DNA of 64,000 nucleotides from Theropithecus gelada. Its lineage: Eukaryota > Chordata > Mammalia > Primates > Cercopithecidae. A program made the translations under genes and the position numbers. Each line of letters opens with the position of its first letter. Position 1 is the first letter of the stretch. The notes beneath the pieces were generated by a model, which saw only the letters and a program-made list of their open reading frames with translations, had not been told where the DNA came from and did no database searches. This document shows, in pieces, positions 38,759-49,930 of this stretch. The stretch covers positions 55,587,888-55,651,887 of the forward strand of contig NC_037686.1 in the NCBI RefSeq assembly GCF_003255815.1, read 5' to 3'.

Positions 38759-39068
38759 GTCTGGGCAGAGTGACTCAAACGCTTAAATCCCAACATGTGG
38801 GAGGCCGAGGTGAAAGCATCATTTGAGTGCAGGAATTCAAGACCAGCATGGGCAACATAGCGAGACCCTGTCTCTACAAAAAATAGAAAAAAATTATCTG
38901 GGCATGGTGGCAGGCACTTGTAGTCCCAGCTATTCAGGAGGCTGAGGAGGGAGGATCATTTGATCCCAGGAGGAGGTTGAGACTGTAGCGAGCTATGTTT
39001 GTGCCACTGCACTCCAGCCTGGGCAACAGCAAGACTGTGTCTCAAAAAAAAAAAAAAAAAAAAAAAAA
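38759..39068 (+). mobile_element. AluJ-type element
   Basis: gtctgggcagagtgactcaa to gactgtgtctc and about 26 A. Likely target duplication tatatcttacaga / tatatctgacaga (38745 and 39071 areas). Confidence 0.93.
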
Positions 39069-39272
39069 GGTATATCTGACAGAGGATTTATGTTAGGAAT
39101 ATCTAAAGAACACAACCCAATTAAAATTGAACAATAGATTTGAATAGTCACTTTGGCAAAGAAGATATGCGGATCAGAAACTTGTGAGAAGATGATTAGT
39201 CATTAGGGGAATGCAACTTAAAACAATAGGGAGATACCACTACATATGCACTAGAATGGCTAAAAGCGTTGA

Positions 39273-39565
39273 CTGGGGGCTCATGCCTGTAATCCCAGCA
39301 CTTTGGGAGGCTGAGGCGGGTGGACCACCTGAGGTCGGCAGTTCTAGACCAGCCTGGCCAACATGGTGAAACCCTGTCTCTACTAAAAATACAAAAATTA
39401 GCCAGGCGTGGTGGTGGGTGCCTGTAATCCCAACTACTCGGGAGGCTGAGGCAGGAGAATTGCTTGAACCTGAGGGGTGGATGTTGCAGTGAGCCGAGAT
39501 TATGGCATTGCACTCCAGCTGGGCAACAAGAGTGAAACTCCGTCCCAATAAAAAAAAAAAAAAAA
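39273..39565 (+). mobile_element. AluS-type element with shortened 5' end
   Basis: The first bases are reduced to tgggggctcatgcctgtaat. Tail of 17 A. Target duplication gttgac at both sides (about 39268 and 39566). Confidence 0.93.
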
Positions 39566-39716
39566 GTTGACAGGGATGTGGAGCTTATGGAACCCTCTGC
39601 ACTGCTGCTGGGGGTGTAAAATGGTACATTCAAGCCATTCCAGTCCTAGGTATTTACCCGAGAGGAATCAGAACATTTGTCTATACCATGACTTGTACAC
39701 CAGTGTTCTCCATCAA

Positions 39717-39742
39717 AATAATAATAATAATAATAATAATAA
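39717..39742. repeat. (AAT)n microsatellite
   Basis: Eight or so ATA/AAT units within the old L1 3' region. Confidence 0.95.
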
Positions 39743-40356
39743 AGACTGTAAACAATTCAAATGTCCATTAGCAGATCAATTGTTAAATTGTGGTATATTC
39801 ATACAATGTAATACTAGTCAGCAACAAGAAATAATGAACTCTTGCCAACATGGAAGAAAGTGACAGAAACCAGATCATAGTTGCCTGAGTGTGGGAGAAA
39901 CTGTAGCGGTGTAGGGAGAGAGAGAAATCACAGTGGGACATGAGGAAACGGCAATGATCAATATACTCATTTTCTGGTGACGGTTTCATGTGTGTAGATA
40001 CGTCATATCTTATTTTATACTTTATGTAGTTTACTGTATGTCTTTTATACGTTAATAAATCTGTAAAAAAAAAGTGAAGATTTTTAAAGGGTGGACGTTT
40101 CTATCATAGAAAGCATTTTGCAAAAACCATTCATGACACTAGAAAAGTACTTCACAAAACAATGACTTTTTGGCTCTGAAAAAAATGACACGGTCTTACT
40201 CTGAAAATAAATGTTTAAACCATTCAGGATGTAAAACAATCACAACAAAGGCACACAAAGTATGTTGCTTCAGTTTTCTTAAAGTTTTCCTTGTAATGGA
40301 CCACCCCCAACCCCCATTTTTTTTAACAGTGGTCAAATAAGCCAATATGTACTTTC

Positions 40357-40655
40357 TCTTTTTTTTTTTTTTTGAGACAGACTTTCACTCTGTCACCTGG
40401 GCTGGAGTGCAGTGGCACAACCTCAGCTCACTGCAACCTCTGCCTGCTGCGTTCAAGTGATTCTCCTGCCTCAGCCTCCAGACTAGCTGGGTCTACAGGT
40501 GCCCGCCACCGTGCCTGGATAATTTTTATATTTTTAGTAGAGACAGGGTTTTGCCATCTTGGCCAGGCTGGTCTCGAACTCCTGACCTCAAGTGATCTAC
40601 CCACGCCAGCCTCCCAAAGTGCTGAGATTACAGGCATGAGCCACTGTGTCCAGCC
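40357..40655 (-). mobile_element. AluS-type element
   Basis: T tract, gagacagactttcactctgt to cactgtgtccagccc. Target duplication aatatgtactttc at 40344-40356 and aatgtgtactttc at 40656-40668. Confidence 0.96.
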
Positions 40656-40744
40656 CAATGTGTACTTTCCAAAATAATGTTTTACTTTTTGGTTAAGATG
40701 TTAGTTTTGGCTTTCTGATGTAAAACTGTAAATACTTTAAAAAC

Positions 40745-40875
40745 CAGTGTATGTATATAGATATATTAATATCTATATATAAATATATACTATATATTTA
40801 TATAATATATACTTATATATTTATTTATTTATATATTTTATATAATATATATTTATTCATATAATATATATATAT
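40745..40875. repeat. AT-rich palindromic tract
   Basis: About 130 bp of TA/TATATTTA-type sequence with nested inverted repeats (gatatattaatatctatata), ending at the tail of an antisense Alu. Capable of hairpin formation. Confidence 0.93.
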
Positions 40876-41158
40876 TTTTTAAAGACAAGGTCTTACTCCA
40901 TCTCCCAGGCTCTGGAGTGCAGTAGTACAATCATAGCGCACTGCACCCTTGACCTCCTGGGCGCAAGCAGTCCTCACACCTCTACTTCCTGATTAGCTGG
41001 GACTACAGGTGCCTGCCACCACTCCCAGCTAACTTTTTTATGGAGACGGGGTTTCACTATGTTGCTTAGGCTGGTCTTGAACTTCTGGGCTCAAGCAGTC
41101 TTCCCACCTTGGCCTTTTAAAGTGCTGAGATTACAGGCATAAACCATTGCACCCAGCC
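40876..41158 (-). mobile_element. AluJ-type element
   Basis: ttttaaagacaaggtcttac to accattgcacccagccc; old-type Alu (tacaatcatagcgcactgca). Confidence 0.95.
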
Positions 41159-41562
41159 CAGATACATTTTTAATTATAGTGATTACAGTAGACCTATCAC
41201 TATAATACTCAGTGAGCTTTTTTTATTGGAAAAAATGTCTGTCAAGGTAAATATTATCTGTCTAAATAGTTTGCTACGTGGGCTAGGCCTCCTGAGATAG
41301 GTAAACTATGTGAAGGAAGAGATAAGAAAGATCAAAGACAAAGTAATAAGCCAATTAAAGTAGAAATAATTTTGTAAGAATAAATTTGGCTATAGGAGAA
41401 GTTAATTTTAACCCACCCCTTCCTCATGTTTGGAATGTGATTTAAGGAAATGGGAATAGGCTCTTGTTATTGAGTGATTTCACCATCCTTTATTCTCGTG
41501 GGTATGGTCAAATAAATCTGCTACAGTTATCTGCCAAATCTGATGTCTGTGCATATTAAAGT

Positions 41563-41580
41563 TTTTTTTTTTTTTTTTTT
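41563..41580. repeat. Isolated poly-T tract
   Basis: Eighteen or so T without adjoining Alu sequence; origin unclear. Confidence 0.8.
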
Positions 41581-42130
41581 CCTGGAGGTCCATTGCTTTC
41601 ATCGTATTTTTAAGGTAGTTTTATATGACATGAAAAGGTTGAACTAGCTTACTTACGGAGATGACAATTAAAATCCTGAATTCATGAATGTGAGGAATAC
41701 ATTTGTTAGAAAATAAGCTGACCTTGGGGAATGACTTATTTTATTATTTTAGATTTATGGTCACAAAATATAACCATCTATTTGTGGTTACTGAAATGTA
41801 GGTCTCAGGCCTTGGCTACCAATATTTCAAATCTAGAGCTGTGGTAGTAGACAGAAATCTAAGTGATACTAATATATATGGTCCTTGGACTACATTTTTA
41901 GATATTTTGCTTTATATGGTTTTTGGACTACGTTTTTAGAGATTTTGCTTTAAGCAATTTGACGCAGAGAACATTTTCTTGATACCTCTAGCATCTAGCA
42001 TAGTGGATTATAAGACATTTCATGCTCTTTTTTTGCCCCCTCTTTAAAAAACAATTTTACTATGTGAAATAAGAACTGTCATTTTGGTGTGGGAGAGGAG
42101 CCTTGAGTATGTAATCAAGATCCAGAGGCT

Positions 42131-42445
42131 GTCCAGGCGCGGTGGTTCACACCTATAATCCCAGCACTTTGGGAGGCTGAGGTGGGTGGATCACAAGGTC
42201 AGGAGTTTGAGACCAGCCTGGCCAATATGGGGAAACCCTGTCTCTATTAAAAATACAAAAATTAGCCAGGCATGGTGGCATTTGTTTGTAGTCTGAGGTG
42301 CTTGGAGGCTGAGGCAGAAGAATCAATTGAACCTGGGAGGCGGAGGTTGCAGTGAGCCGAGATCATGCCACTGCACTCCAGCCTGGGCGACAGAGTGAGA
42401 CTCTGTCTAAAAAAAAAAATAAATAAAATAAAATAAAATAAAATA
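42131..42445 (+). mobile_element. AluS-type element
   Basis: tgtccaggcgcggtggttca to ctgtctaaaaa with a (TAAAA)n tail. Target duplication atccagagg / atccagaga at about 42120 and 42447. Confidence 0.96.
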
Positions 42446-43443
42446 ATCCAGAGACCCTAGTTTGATTCTTTAGCACTGTGCTGTAATTTTCTACAAGTGG
42501 GCCCAACTAGTGGGCCATGCCTGGTTTTTAAATAGACTAGTATAGATCACCTTACCTACCATGTGCCAAGTGCGTAAGTAAAAGAGGAAGTATATGAATA
42601 TGTTTTCAAATCACTCTCTGTTGTCGTGTTTCTGTCTCAGCTTGAAATGTTTGCTTTTGCTGTCTGTTTTTCCTCCTGGATCATGTAAAAATGCCTTAAG
42701 CCTGTAGGGAATTAGAGTAACATTTCTAAAGTGAAAGTTACAACTGACCCAGCTTTAAACTGGCAGACATGAATTACTTTGGTATTGTCAGTGTTTATTA
42801 GAGCATAGGGCAACTGGAATTCCTCTGAGTTGAGGAATTTGAATATTGGCAGGAAGAGCAAAAATAATTCCTTATGTCATAGAACAAGGAAGTCTGATAA
42901 AAAGGAGGGTGCACCTGGGTGATTGTCTAGGTATATATTACCTCATTCATCTCCATATTCCTCAGGACCCACTTAGTACACAGCCGCGTCCTAAGGATGT
43001 GTCTGATCTGGGACACCCAGGGAGACGACAGACAATAGGGATATTGAAATTCATTCAGAGCAAGACCAGAGGGATTTGATTCAGACTGGGATGTTCAGGG
43101 TTTTCCAAGGACAGGCTGATCTGACTCTTGGGCTCCAGGACAATTCAGAACTCTTGGGAATTTTTCTGACTAGGGAATAAAGAGCCAGAATCTACTGATG
43201 TATCCATACTCTTGTGTTAAAGATCCCTTCTGGCCTTTGTCCAGTCTGTCTGGTGATTTGCTCTAGGGCTTTCTGTAGGATATATATGGAGTTGGAGAAT
43301 TGAAGGGCCAGCCCTTATGTACCCCTATTCTCTTTTTTTCCAGTCTCTGGTTCTTCAAAGAACTGCATAAATGTTACAGGTTAACAAGTATTCTTGAAGC
43401 CACTCTCTGATGGACTGAATAAAATGCCTACTTCTTTGCATTT

Positions 43444-43446
<3 letters not shown>

Positions 43447-43491
<45 letters not shown>
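43447..43491. repeat. (GT)n microsatellite with GATCA tract
   Basis: About 21 GT units followed by agatcagatcagatc. Confidence 0.97.
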
Positions 43492-43494
<3 letters not shown>

Positions 43495-44934
43495 CAGATC
43501 AGATCCCTTTTTAGCATTCGTTTATTATGTCAAGGAAATTGGATTTTGGAAACCCAGTAACCTATTGTCCATTGTTTTTAGTCCTTCATTTGCTTTTCAT
43601 TTTTATTATTCTTTGTCTTTTCTTCTTTCTCCTTCCCCACAGGAAGAGAGTCTGTCATATAGTAAGGAGCTCTTAGATTGGAAACCCAGGCATCTTCCTC
43701 TCTAGGTATAAATGAGCTTGTGCAGAATGGGACATATGAATCACTGTGTCTCATCCATCATTGGCAGCCCTTGGCTTGTCACATCTCACATCTGTTTTGA
43801 ATAGTCTTCTGGGCTCCCTACTCATTTGTGGGAAAACTAACATGTGGTAGACAAACAATACAGTACCTTTCCAGTGAGAGCTCTAACAGTGTAGCTGTTT
43901 GCTGGGCATCTGGTTCAAGTAGCTGAATCACTGTTATACTTCATCCTGGCCCAGCCAGCCTCAGCAAAATTTTGTGGTGTGAAGTATTTATTTTATAAAA
44001 CATTTTGATCTACTGGGAGAAAGAAGAAGTGAAATTCAAACCTGTGGCTTATTTCCTAACATCTGTGCCCAAAGTATGTATTGGGAAGGTTCAGATACTC
44101 TTTGGAGTTTCTTGTTATTTATTTTTAGAGCTGTTGTTCTTCCTGTTCCCTGTCTAATAAGTATTAGACATGTATCAAAACGACTTGCTATTTATGCTGA
44201 TTTTTAATATTAATAAGAATGTAATTTATCTTGAACCTATTTCTTTTGCTAGCCCTTGGCAACTAGTCCAACTTCTAAATAAATATGTTATTCCTGACTG
44301 GAGTCCTACTATAGTACATGTATCTCTTATTAACTTATCTCTGGGAAGAGGCTTTGGTACTCTTTGAAATTATCTATTCAGTATCTAGAAATGCGGAAAT
44401 ACTTTTCTGGTTGCTTATATGACTCTGTCACTATGTTTGTGTCAATCACAGTAGTTCTCCCATTAAGTTGATAGGACTTGCCTGACTAATTCTGCCAAAT
44501 TCATTTCCATTTGGGAAGTAAAGACTCTTTAGACCTTTCTCAGATCTCTTTCTGCCTTTCAGCCTCATTTCTTATTTCTCTGTTTCTGTGCTCCTTACCA
44601 TGAGTCATAAGTATTATAGGACCCATTCTTCATGGATTGCTGGGATAGTGCTTCTAATAGGAAATAATAGTGTTTTTTAAGAAAAATATTTCCTTTCTAA
44701 TGTTTTCTTTACAGTAAATACACATTGAATATCTGTAGAAGGAAAAATATCCGCAGCTAATTTTATTAAACTGATTAGTTTTATTAAATGTAAGATGTTG
44801 GATGTTATTCTCCTATCTCAGGCTGTAATACTTTCTTCTTAGTGTATTTAAATAACTCTATCCATTCATAAATATCGTGAAGTCTTTTCAAACGTAAAAT
44901 TAAATTGTGAAAGATATGCAAGAAAATAAAACTC

Positions 44935-45240
44935 CAACCCGGGTGCAGTGGCTCATGCCTGTAATCCCAGCACTTTGGGAGGCTGAGGCGGGCAGATCTC
45001 CTGAGGTCAGGAGTTCGAGATCAGCCTGACCAACATGGTAAAACCCCATCTCTACTAAAAATACAAAAAAAATTAGCCATGCATGGTGGCCGGCACCTGT
45101 AGACCAACTACATAGGAGGCTGTGACAGGAGAATTGCTTGAACCTAGGAGGTGGAGGTTGCAGTGAGTTGAGATCGCACCACTGCACTCAAGCCTGGGCG
45201 ACAGAGCGAGACTCCGTCTCAAATAAAAAAGAAAAGAAAA
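44935..45240 (+). mobile_element. AluS-type element upstream of the first exon
   Basis: ccaacccgggtgcagtggct to actccgtctcaaataaaaaa and a GAAAA tail ending at 45240, 264 bp before the exon starts. Sense orientation, opposite to the Alu just downstream of the exon. Confidence 0.96.
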
Positions 45241-45504
45241 GTCCAGTTAAAACAGAGAGTTAAAATGGTGTTTTCCTAGGATTTTATGGAAAAGACTTTT
45301 CACTTAATATTAAGTGTACATGTGGAGATGTAGTTCTTAACATAATTCCATTATGACAGTTGTCATCTCAATTATAAATTAGATTGAATTTATAATTTTC
45401 CCTTGAATTATTCCCTTGTTGTCCAGTTCTTATATCTGGTATGCAGATGAGTAGGAAAAGCTTCCATTTTAAAAGAATAACATGTTTGCTTGTGTTTATT
45501 TCAG

Positions 45505-45701
45505 GAAAACCTCACAGCACGGGTAGCTCTGAACGGATTCAGCTCTCAGGAATGTATAATGTCCGTAAAGGCAAAATGCAGTTGCCAGTGAACCGATGGA
45601 CAAGACGCCAAGTCATCCTGTGTGGGACCTGCCTGATAGTATCATCTGTGAAAGACAGCTTGACCGGAAAGATGCATGTTCTGCCACTGATTGGTGGAAA
45701 A
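45505..45701 (+). CDS. PHLPP1: PHLPP1 internal exon (first PH-domain exon in window)
   Basis: Seen: a 197-nt exon between a pyrimidine-rich acceptor (ttatttcag, AG at 45503-45504) and a consensus donor (AAA|gtaagt, GT at 45702-45703). The first two bases complete a Gly codon begun in the previous exon, followed by 65 codons from KPHSTGSSERIQ to PLIGGK. I recognise this as PHLPP1. It carries the start of the pleckstrin-homology domain: the basic RKGKMQLPVNRWTRRQVIL strand region and the CLIVSS strand. Family knowledge: PHLPP1 is a PP2C-type Ser/Thr phosphatase that dephosphorylates the hydrophobic motif of Akt and of conventional PKC; its PH domain is reported to bind PKC. The exon ends in phase 0 and joins 55108 in frame. 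Oddity: the donor sits inside the target-site duplication of an Alu and runs straight into a TTAG repeat. The symbol rests on the protein sequence, not on a database search; numbering it exon 2 relies on memory of the gene model. Confidence 0.96.
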
Positions 45702-45702
45702 G

Positions 45703-45739
45703 TAAGTTAGTTAGTTAGTTAGTTTGTTTATTTATTTAT
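45703..45739. repeat. PHLPP1: (TTAG)n/(TTTA)n tract adjoining the splice donor
   Basis: Directly after the exon's GT: taagttagttagttagttag then tttgtttatttatttattt, merging into the poly-T end of an antisense Alu. It is the modified A-tail of that Alu. Confidence 0.93.
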
Positions 45740-46014
45740 TTTTTGAGTCGGAGTCTTGCTCTGTTGCCCAGGCTCAAGTGTAATGGCATGGTCTCAGCTC
45801 ACTGCAACCTCTGCCTCCTGAGTTCAAGCCATACTCCTGCCTCAGCCAGGATTACAGGCATGCACCACCACACCTGGCTAATTTTTGTATTTTCAGTAGA
45901 GACGGGGTTTCACCATGTTGGCCAGGCTGGTCTTGAACTCCTGACCTCAAGTGATCTGCCCGCCTCGGTCTCCCAAAGTGCTGGGATTACAGGTGTGAGC
46001 CACCGTGCCAGGCC
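45709..46014 (-). mobile_element. AluS-type element inserted on the exon's splice donor
   Basis: Antisense Alu from gagtcggagtcttgctctg to caccgtgccaggcc. It has a deletion of the usual tcctgagtagctggg segment. The flanking duplication is gaaaagtaagtt (45697-45708, covering the last five exon bases and the donor) and gaaaattaagtt (46015-46026). The ancestral site GTAAGTTT/AAAAC fits L1-endonuclease cleavage on the + strand. Confidence 0.92.
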
Positions 46015-46830
46015 GAAAATTAAGTTTAAAACAAGCAAAATACTAACAGGTTTCCCAGCATCAGTGAGGACCTTACTTTAAGCCATTTCTGTGATGTGGG
46101 GTAGATGATTTTTGACTCATCTGAGGTCTTATTCAGTTCATGTTGTGGATGTTGTCAGTTGGTGGAACTGTGGAGAAAAAACAGTGCCATTGGCTCATAT
46201 GAGGCCTTGATGATCATTGCTTCATGAGTTATGTGCATTGTACCTACTGGACAGAAAATAGGTAGAATTTCATTGTCATGTTTCAGAGTTTAGATGACAA
46301 ATTGATTACTTACGAGTTGGTGTCTTAAGCGTACATTTTCTAGTAGAGTCTACTGATCCTTAAATTTGTGAATTTAGAAACATTGACACATGCTGAAGGT
46401 TTGAGTCTATAGTGCTTAAGTATTTGACCTCATTTTCCCCTATCTGTGTTTAGTGACCAGTGGGGTTAGCATTTTTAGTTTATTAAGTGCCTAGTTATAA
46501 ATTTTGAATCTTAAATGTTTCTCATTTTGGAGAAAATGTGATGCAACTGATATATTTTTGACATTATTGGTTTCTTTGCTTTGGGTATGTTAACTATTTT
46601 ATTGCTATTATTTATAAAATAGAACCAGATTGCTTGAGAAAATGTTATATTCTTTTCTTTGTCAGAGTTATTAATAAAGTCCCAAGCATTGGTAAGGGTA
46701 GCATCACCATAGTTATATGTCATATTTCTTGAGTTTTAAGTAATATAATATGTTAATAAATGGAAATTAGGATTTGGATGAGAAAATGGGTCATTGAACG
46801 TTGGGGGCACATTAAACAAATACTTTCTTT

Positions 46831-47142
46831 TTCTTTTTTTCTTTTTTTATTTTATTTTTTTGAGATGAAGTCTTGCTCTGTTTCCCAGGCTGGAGTGTGG
46901 TGGCGCGATCCCAGATCACTGCAACCTCTGCCTCCCGGGTTCAGGTGATTCTCCTGCCTCAGCCTCCCAAGTAGCTGGGACTACAGGCGCATGACCCCAC
47001 ATCCAGCTGATTTTCTGTATTTTTAGTAGAGACGGGGTTTCACCGGGTTAGCCAGGATGGTCTTGATTTCCTGACCTCGTGATTCACCCGCTTTGGCCTC
47101 CCAAAGTGCCAAGATTACAGGTGTGAGCCACTGTTCCTGGCC
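46831..47142 (-). mobile_element. AluS/Y-type element
   Basis: Tail ttttattttatttttttgag, then gatgaagtcttgctctgttt to cactgttcctggcc. Confidence 0.95.
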
Positions 47143-47634
47143 TAAGTACACCATTTGTTAATTGGCAAATGTCTAAATGTCTGATCTGTTTCAAGGGTTA
47201 TAAGTGAAGGAAGTAAGACCAGATGTGTGTGGTAATAAATGGTTTTGTTGTTCACTGCTGTGTAGCAAGCACATTCTTGTAGTCTTTCCTTATGAATAAA
47301 TAGCCTATGTTAGTTTTTTCCTCTCTATTCTAGTTTTAAGAAGGCTAATACTTGATCATTTTCAAAAATAGGTTTTGGTCAGGCTGTGCAAGGTGCATTT
47401 AGATCGATTTTAGTCGTTCATTTTGAATCCACTGCTGCTTAACTTTTGTCGGAGCATTGAAAAGTTAGTGACTGATATGCTAAGATTTTGCCCTATGGAT
47501 AGATGGATTACTGAAAAAATAATCATCTGTATTACCACCATAGGTTATTAAAAATGCATATTTAATGTTTGATGCTTTGTTAGGTCAACAGTCTCTCTCT
47601 TTTCTATGATGCTGGGTGTTTGCATAGGCACATC

Positions 47635-47975
47635 TAATATAACTATTTATTCAGTATCCTCTTTGGGGAAGGCACTGTGCCTGGCACCCCAGAAATACTA
47701 ACATAGCTAAGTAACCCCCCGCCTTTGAATAGCTTATAATTTTGTATCAGAAGATGAAGCAGGCGCAATGATATCTGTTGTAAGAAAGGTGCAGAAAAGT
47801 ACTGTGGGGGATTAATGGAAGGAGAGATTACATTTTGTCAGGTAAGAAGGAATTTTGTAATGGAAGAGGTAGCAATTATGATGGAATTTGAAGGATGAAA
47901 AGTCTTTTGACATGTGAAGGAGATGGTCAGAAAGATTTTTATGCTCATGGAGGCAGAGACAGGAAAGCACATGGA
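47635..47975 (+). mobile_element. Ancient mammalian repeat (L2/MIR-like, family unresolved)
   Basis: ggaaggcactgtgcctggca, atagcttataattttgtatc, tggaatttgaaggatgaaaa and ggaaagcacatggaatgttc follow the same motif order as the repeat near 11.5 kb. Confidence 0.5.
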
Positions 47976-48605
47976 ATGTTCAGATAAGGTCAGCAGATCC
48001 GGTTATAATTAGCATTTTCATTCAGTACTAGAGACTTGTCCCATTTCCCAGGCCTATTATTGGATGGACTTCTACCATTGAGTGAATTGAAAGTTAATAG
48101 CTTCCTATTTTCACAAGCAAAACTTGTAAAACCTGTTTTACACTATGCCTTTAAAAATAATTGACTACATTGAAAAACTGAGTCTTTAATATCTGTTGAC
48201 TGAGTTAGGGAAAAATAATTGATTTCTTGCAGTTTGAGCTTTCATTACTTTTTGTCTTTTTTTTTTTTTAATCCTGTTCTGTTGTCAGAGAAAAACTGAG
48301 AGTATAAATGAAAGGAGTTTTATTTTTTTCTTTTTAATTTAGATATAGAAGAGCTATAGATTTAGAAATAAGGAGTGAGATAGATTGGTCATAACCTAGT
48401 TATAATTGCTATGGTTTCATAGCACTTGAGCATGGTCATTACTTTACATATATGGCTTTGTTGTTAAATAAAACTCTCAAAATTTGATTATTGAAAGAGT
48501 ATTTAATAGATACATTTAGATTATGTGGTTTTAATGTTATATTTAACTTGTCCTATAGAATTTAACATAGATTTTTAAATAATGTATTACTATTATTATT
48601 ATTAT

Positions 48606-48670
48606 TTTTTTTTTTTTTTTTTGTTTTCTCCCTCTGTTCCCTCTGTCGCCCAGGCTGGAGCGAAGTGGCA
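48606..48670 (-). mobile_element. Alu start, cut by assembly gap
   Basis: Poly-T then ctctgtcgcccaggctggag and cgaagtggca, directly running into N. The remainder is unsequenced or collapsed. Confidence 0.85.
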
Positions 48671-48764
48671 NNNNNNNNNNNNNNNNNNNNNNNNNNNNNN
48701 NNNNNNNNNNNNNNNNNNNNNNNNNNNNNNNNNNNNNNNNNNNNNNNNNNNNNNNNNNNNNNNN
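48671..48764. other. Assembly gap (94 N)
   Basis: Ninety-four N bases between two antisense Alu pieces. The true length is unknown. Translated X runs across it are meaningless. Confidence 1.
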
Positions 48765-49037
48765 TTTTGAGACGGAGTCTCGCTCTGTCGCCCAGGCTGG
48801 AGTGCAGTGGCGCAATCTCGGCTCACTGCAAGCTTCACCTCCCGGGTTCACGCCATTCTCCTGCCTCAGCCTCCCGAGTAGCTGGGACTACAGGCGCCCG
48901 CCACTGCGCCCGGCTAATTTTTTCTATTTTTAGTAGAGACGGGGTTTCACCATGGTCTCGATCTCCTGACCTTGTGATCCGCCCGCCTCGGCCTTCCAAA
49001 GTGCTGGGATTACAGGCGTGAGCCACCGCGCCCGGCC
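48765..49037 (-). mobile_element. AluY with small internal deletion
   Basis: ttttgagacggagtctcgct, caagcttcacctcccggg, ttcacgccattctcc, ends cgcgcccggcc. In the right arm about 13 bp (the ttagccaggatgg segment) are missing between caccatg and gtctcgatc. Confidence 0.95.
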
Positions 49038-49047
49038 AATATTATTA

Positions 49048-49337
49048 TTTTTTTTGAAAGACGATCTTGCTTTGTTGCCCAGGCTGGAGTGTAGTGGTGC
49101 GATCTTGGCTCACTGTAACCTCCGCCTCCCAGGTTCAAGTGATTCTCCTGCCTCAGCCTCCTGAGTTGCTGGGACTGCAGGTGCACACCACCATGCCTGG
49201 CTAATTTTTGTACTTTTAGTAGGAACGGGGTTTCACCATGTTGGCCAGGCTGGTCTTGAACTCCTGACCTCAAGTGATCCGCCCACCTTGGCCTCCCAAA
49301 GTGCTGGGATTATAGGTGTGAACCACCCTGGCTGGCC
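49048..49337 (-). mobile_element. AluS-type element
   Basis: ttttttttgaaagacgatct to accaccctggctggcc, lying 10 bp after the preceding AluY in the same orientation. Confidence 0.95.
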
Positions 49338-49619
49338 AGCTAATATTGTACTTTAATTAATATTTGTTAAATTATGAAGTATAATAAATTGAAGAATTGT
49401 TAACCACTACTGAATGTAGGAACTGTAGCGATATCAATACCAGTGTTTCTTCTACCTGTGTTCTCTTTACGTATGTCTCATTGCCTCCCCTAGCCCTAGA
49501 AGGATTCACTGTCCTAGAATGTGTATTCATCATTTTTTCCTTTTTCGAAATAAGTTTTACCATGTATCTATATTTTGCTTGTTTTTGATGTGTATAAAAG
49601 TGATACATTGCTGTGGTCT

Positions 49620-49930
49620 TCTGTAATTGATTTTATTCACCTAATACAGTGTTTCGTAATAAGATTACATGTTACTTATGTGGTTTTCATTTGTCTATAA
49701 TGTCTACTCTAAACATTCCACAATTTTCATAATTTCTTAAGTAATTTTCCTGCTGATGGACATTTGGGTTGCTTTCAGTTTGTTGTTGTTATAAACAATG
49801 TTGCTGCTATAGTCTTATGTTGATATGCCTCCTGATACGCAAGTACTTTTTCTAAGACAGTAGTTTCCAAGTGGAGTTACTATGCTGGAGGGACATTTGG
49901 TTATATGTAGGAATGTTTGATGGTCAGATG
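49620..49930 (-). mobile_element. L1M 3' fragment, antisense
   Basis: ctgctgatggacatttgggt, ttgttataaacaatgttgct and gtttccaagtggagttacta are the antisense reading of an old L1 3' end. A further piece (caagttgtttttcaaggtcg) follows near 50550. Confidence 0.6.

Larger units (their letters stand above)
38700..40072 (+). mobile_element. Old L1M, 3' part resumed after the L1PA
   Basis: gactgggagaaaatatttgc, agaacacaacccaattaaaa and tagtcattaggggaatgcaa are the late ORF2 region of an old L1. After an Alu at 39273 it continues as gggatgtggagcttatggaa and tggtatattcatacaatgta, then a degraded 3' UTR ending taataaatctgtaaaaaaaa near 40072. Two further inserts (Alus at 38759 and 39273) and a (TAA)n tract lie within. 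Confidence 0.85.

Noticed and set aside
39196..39633. 145-codon minus-strand frame and many similar 60-110 codon frames
   Set aside because: Translated Alu sequence (phrases such as SCLSLPSSWDYR, PASASQVAGITG); not genes.
46015..46026. Second functional splice donor for the first PH exon
   Set aside because: The duplicated copy reads TTAAGT instead of GTAAGT, so it lacks the essential GT.
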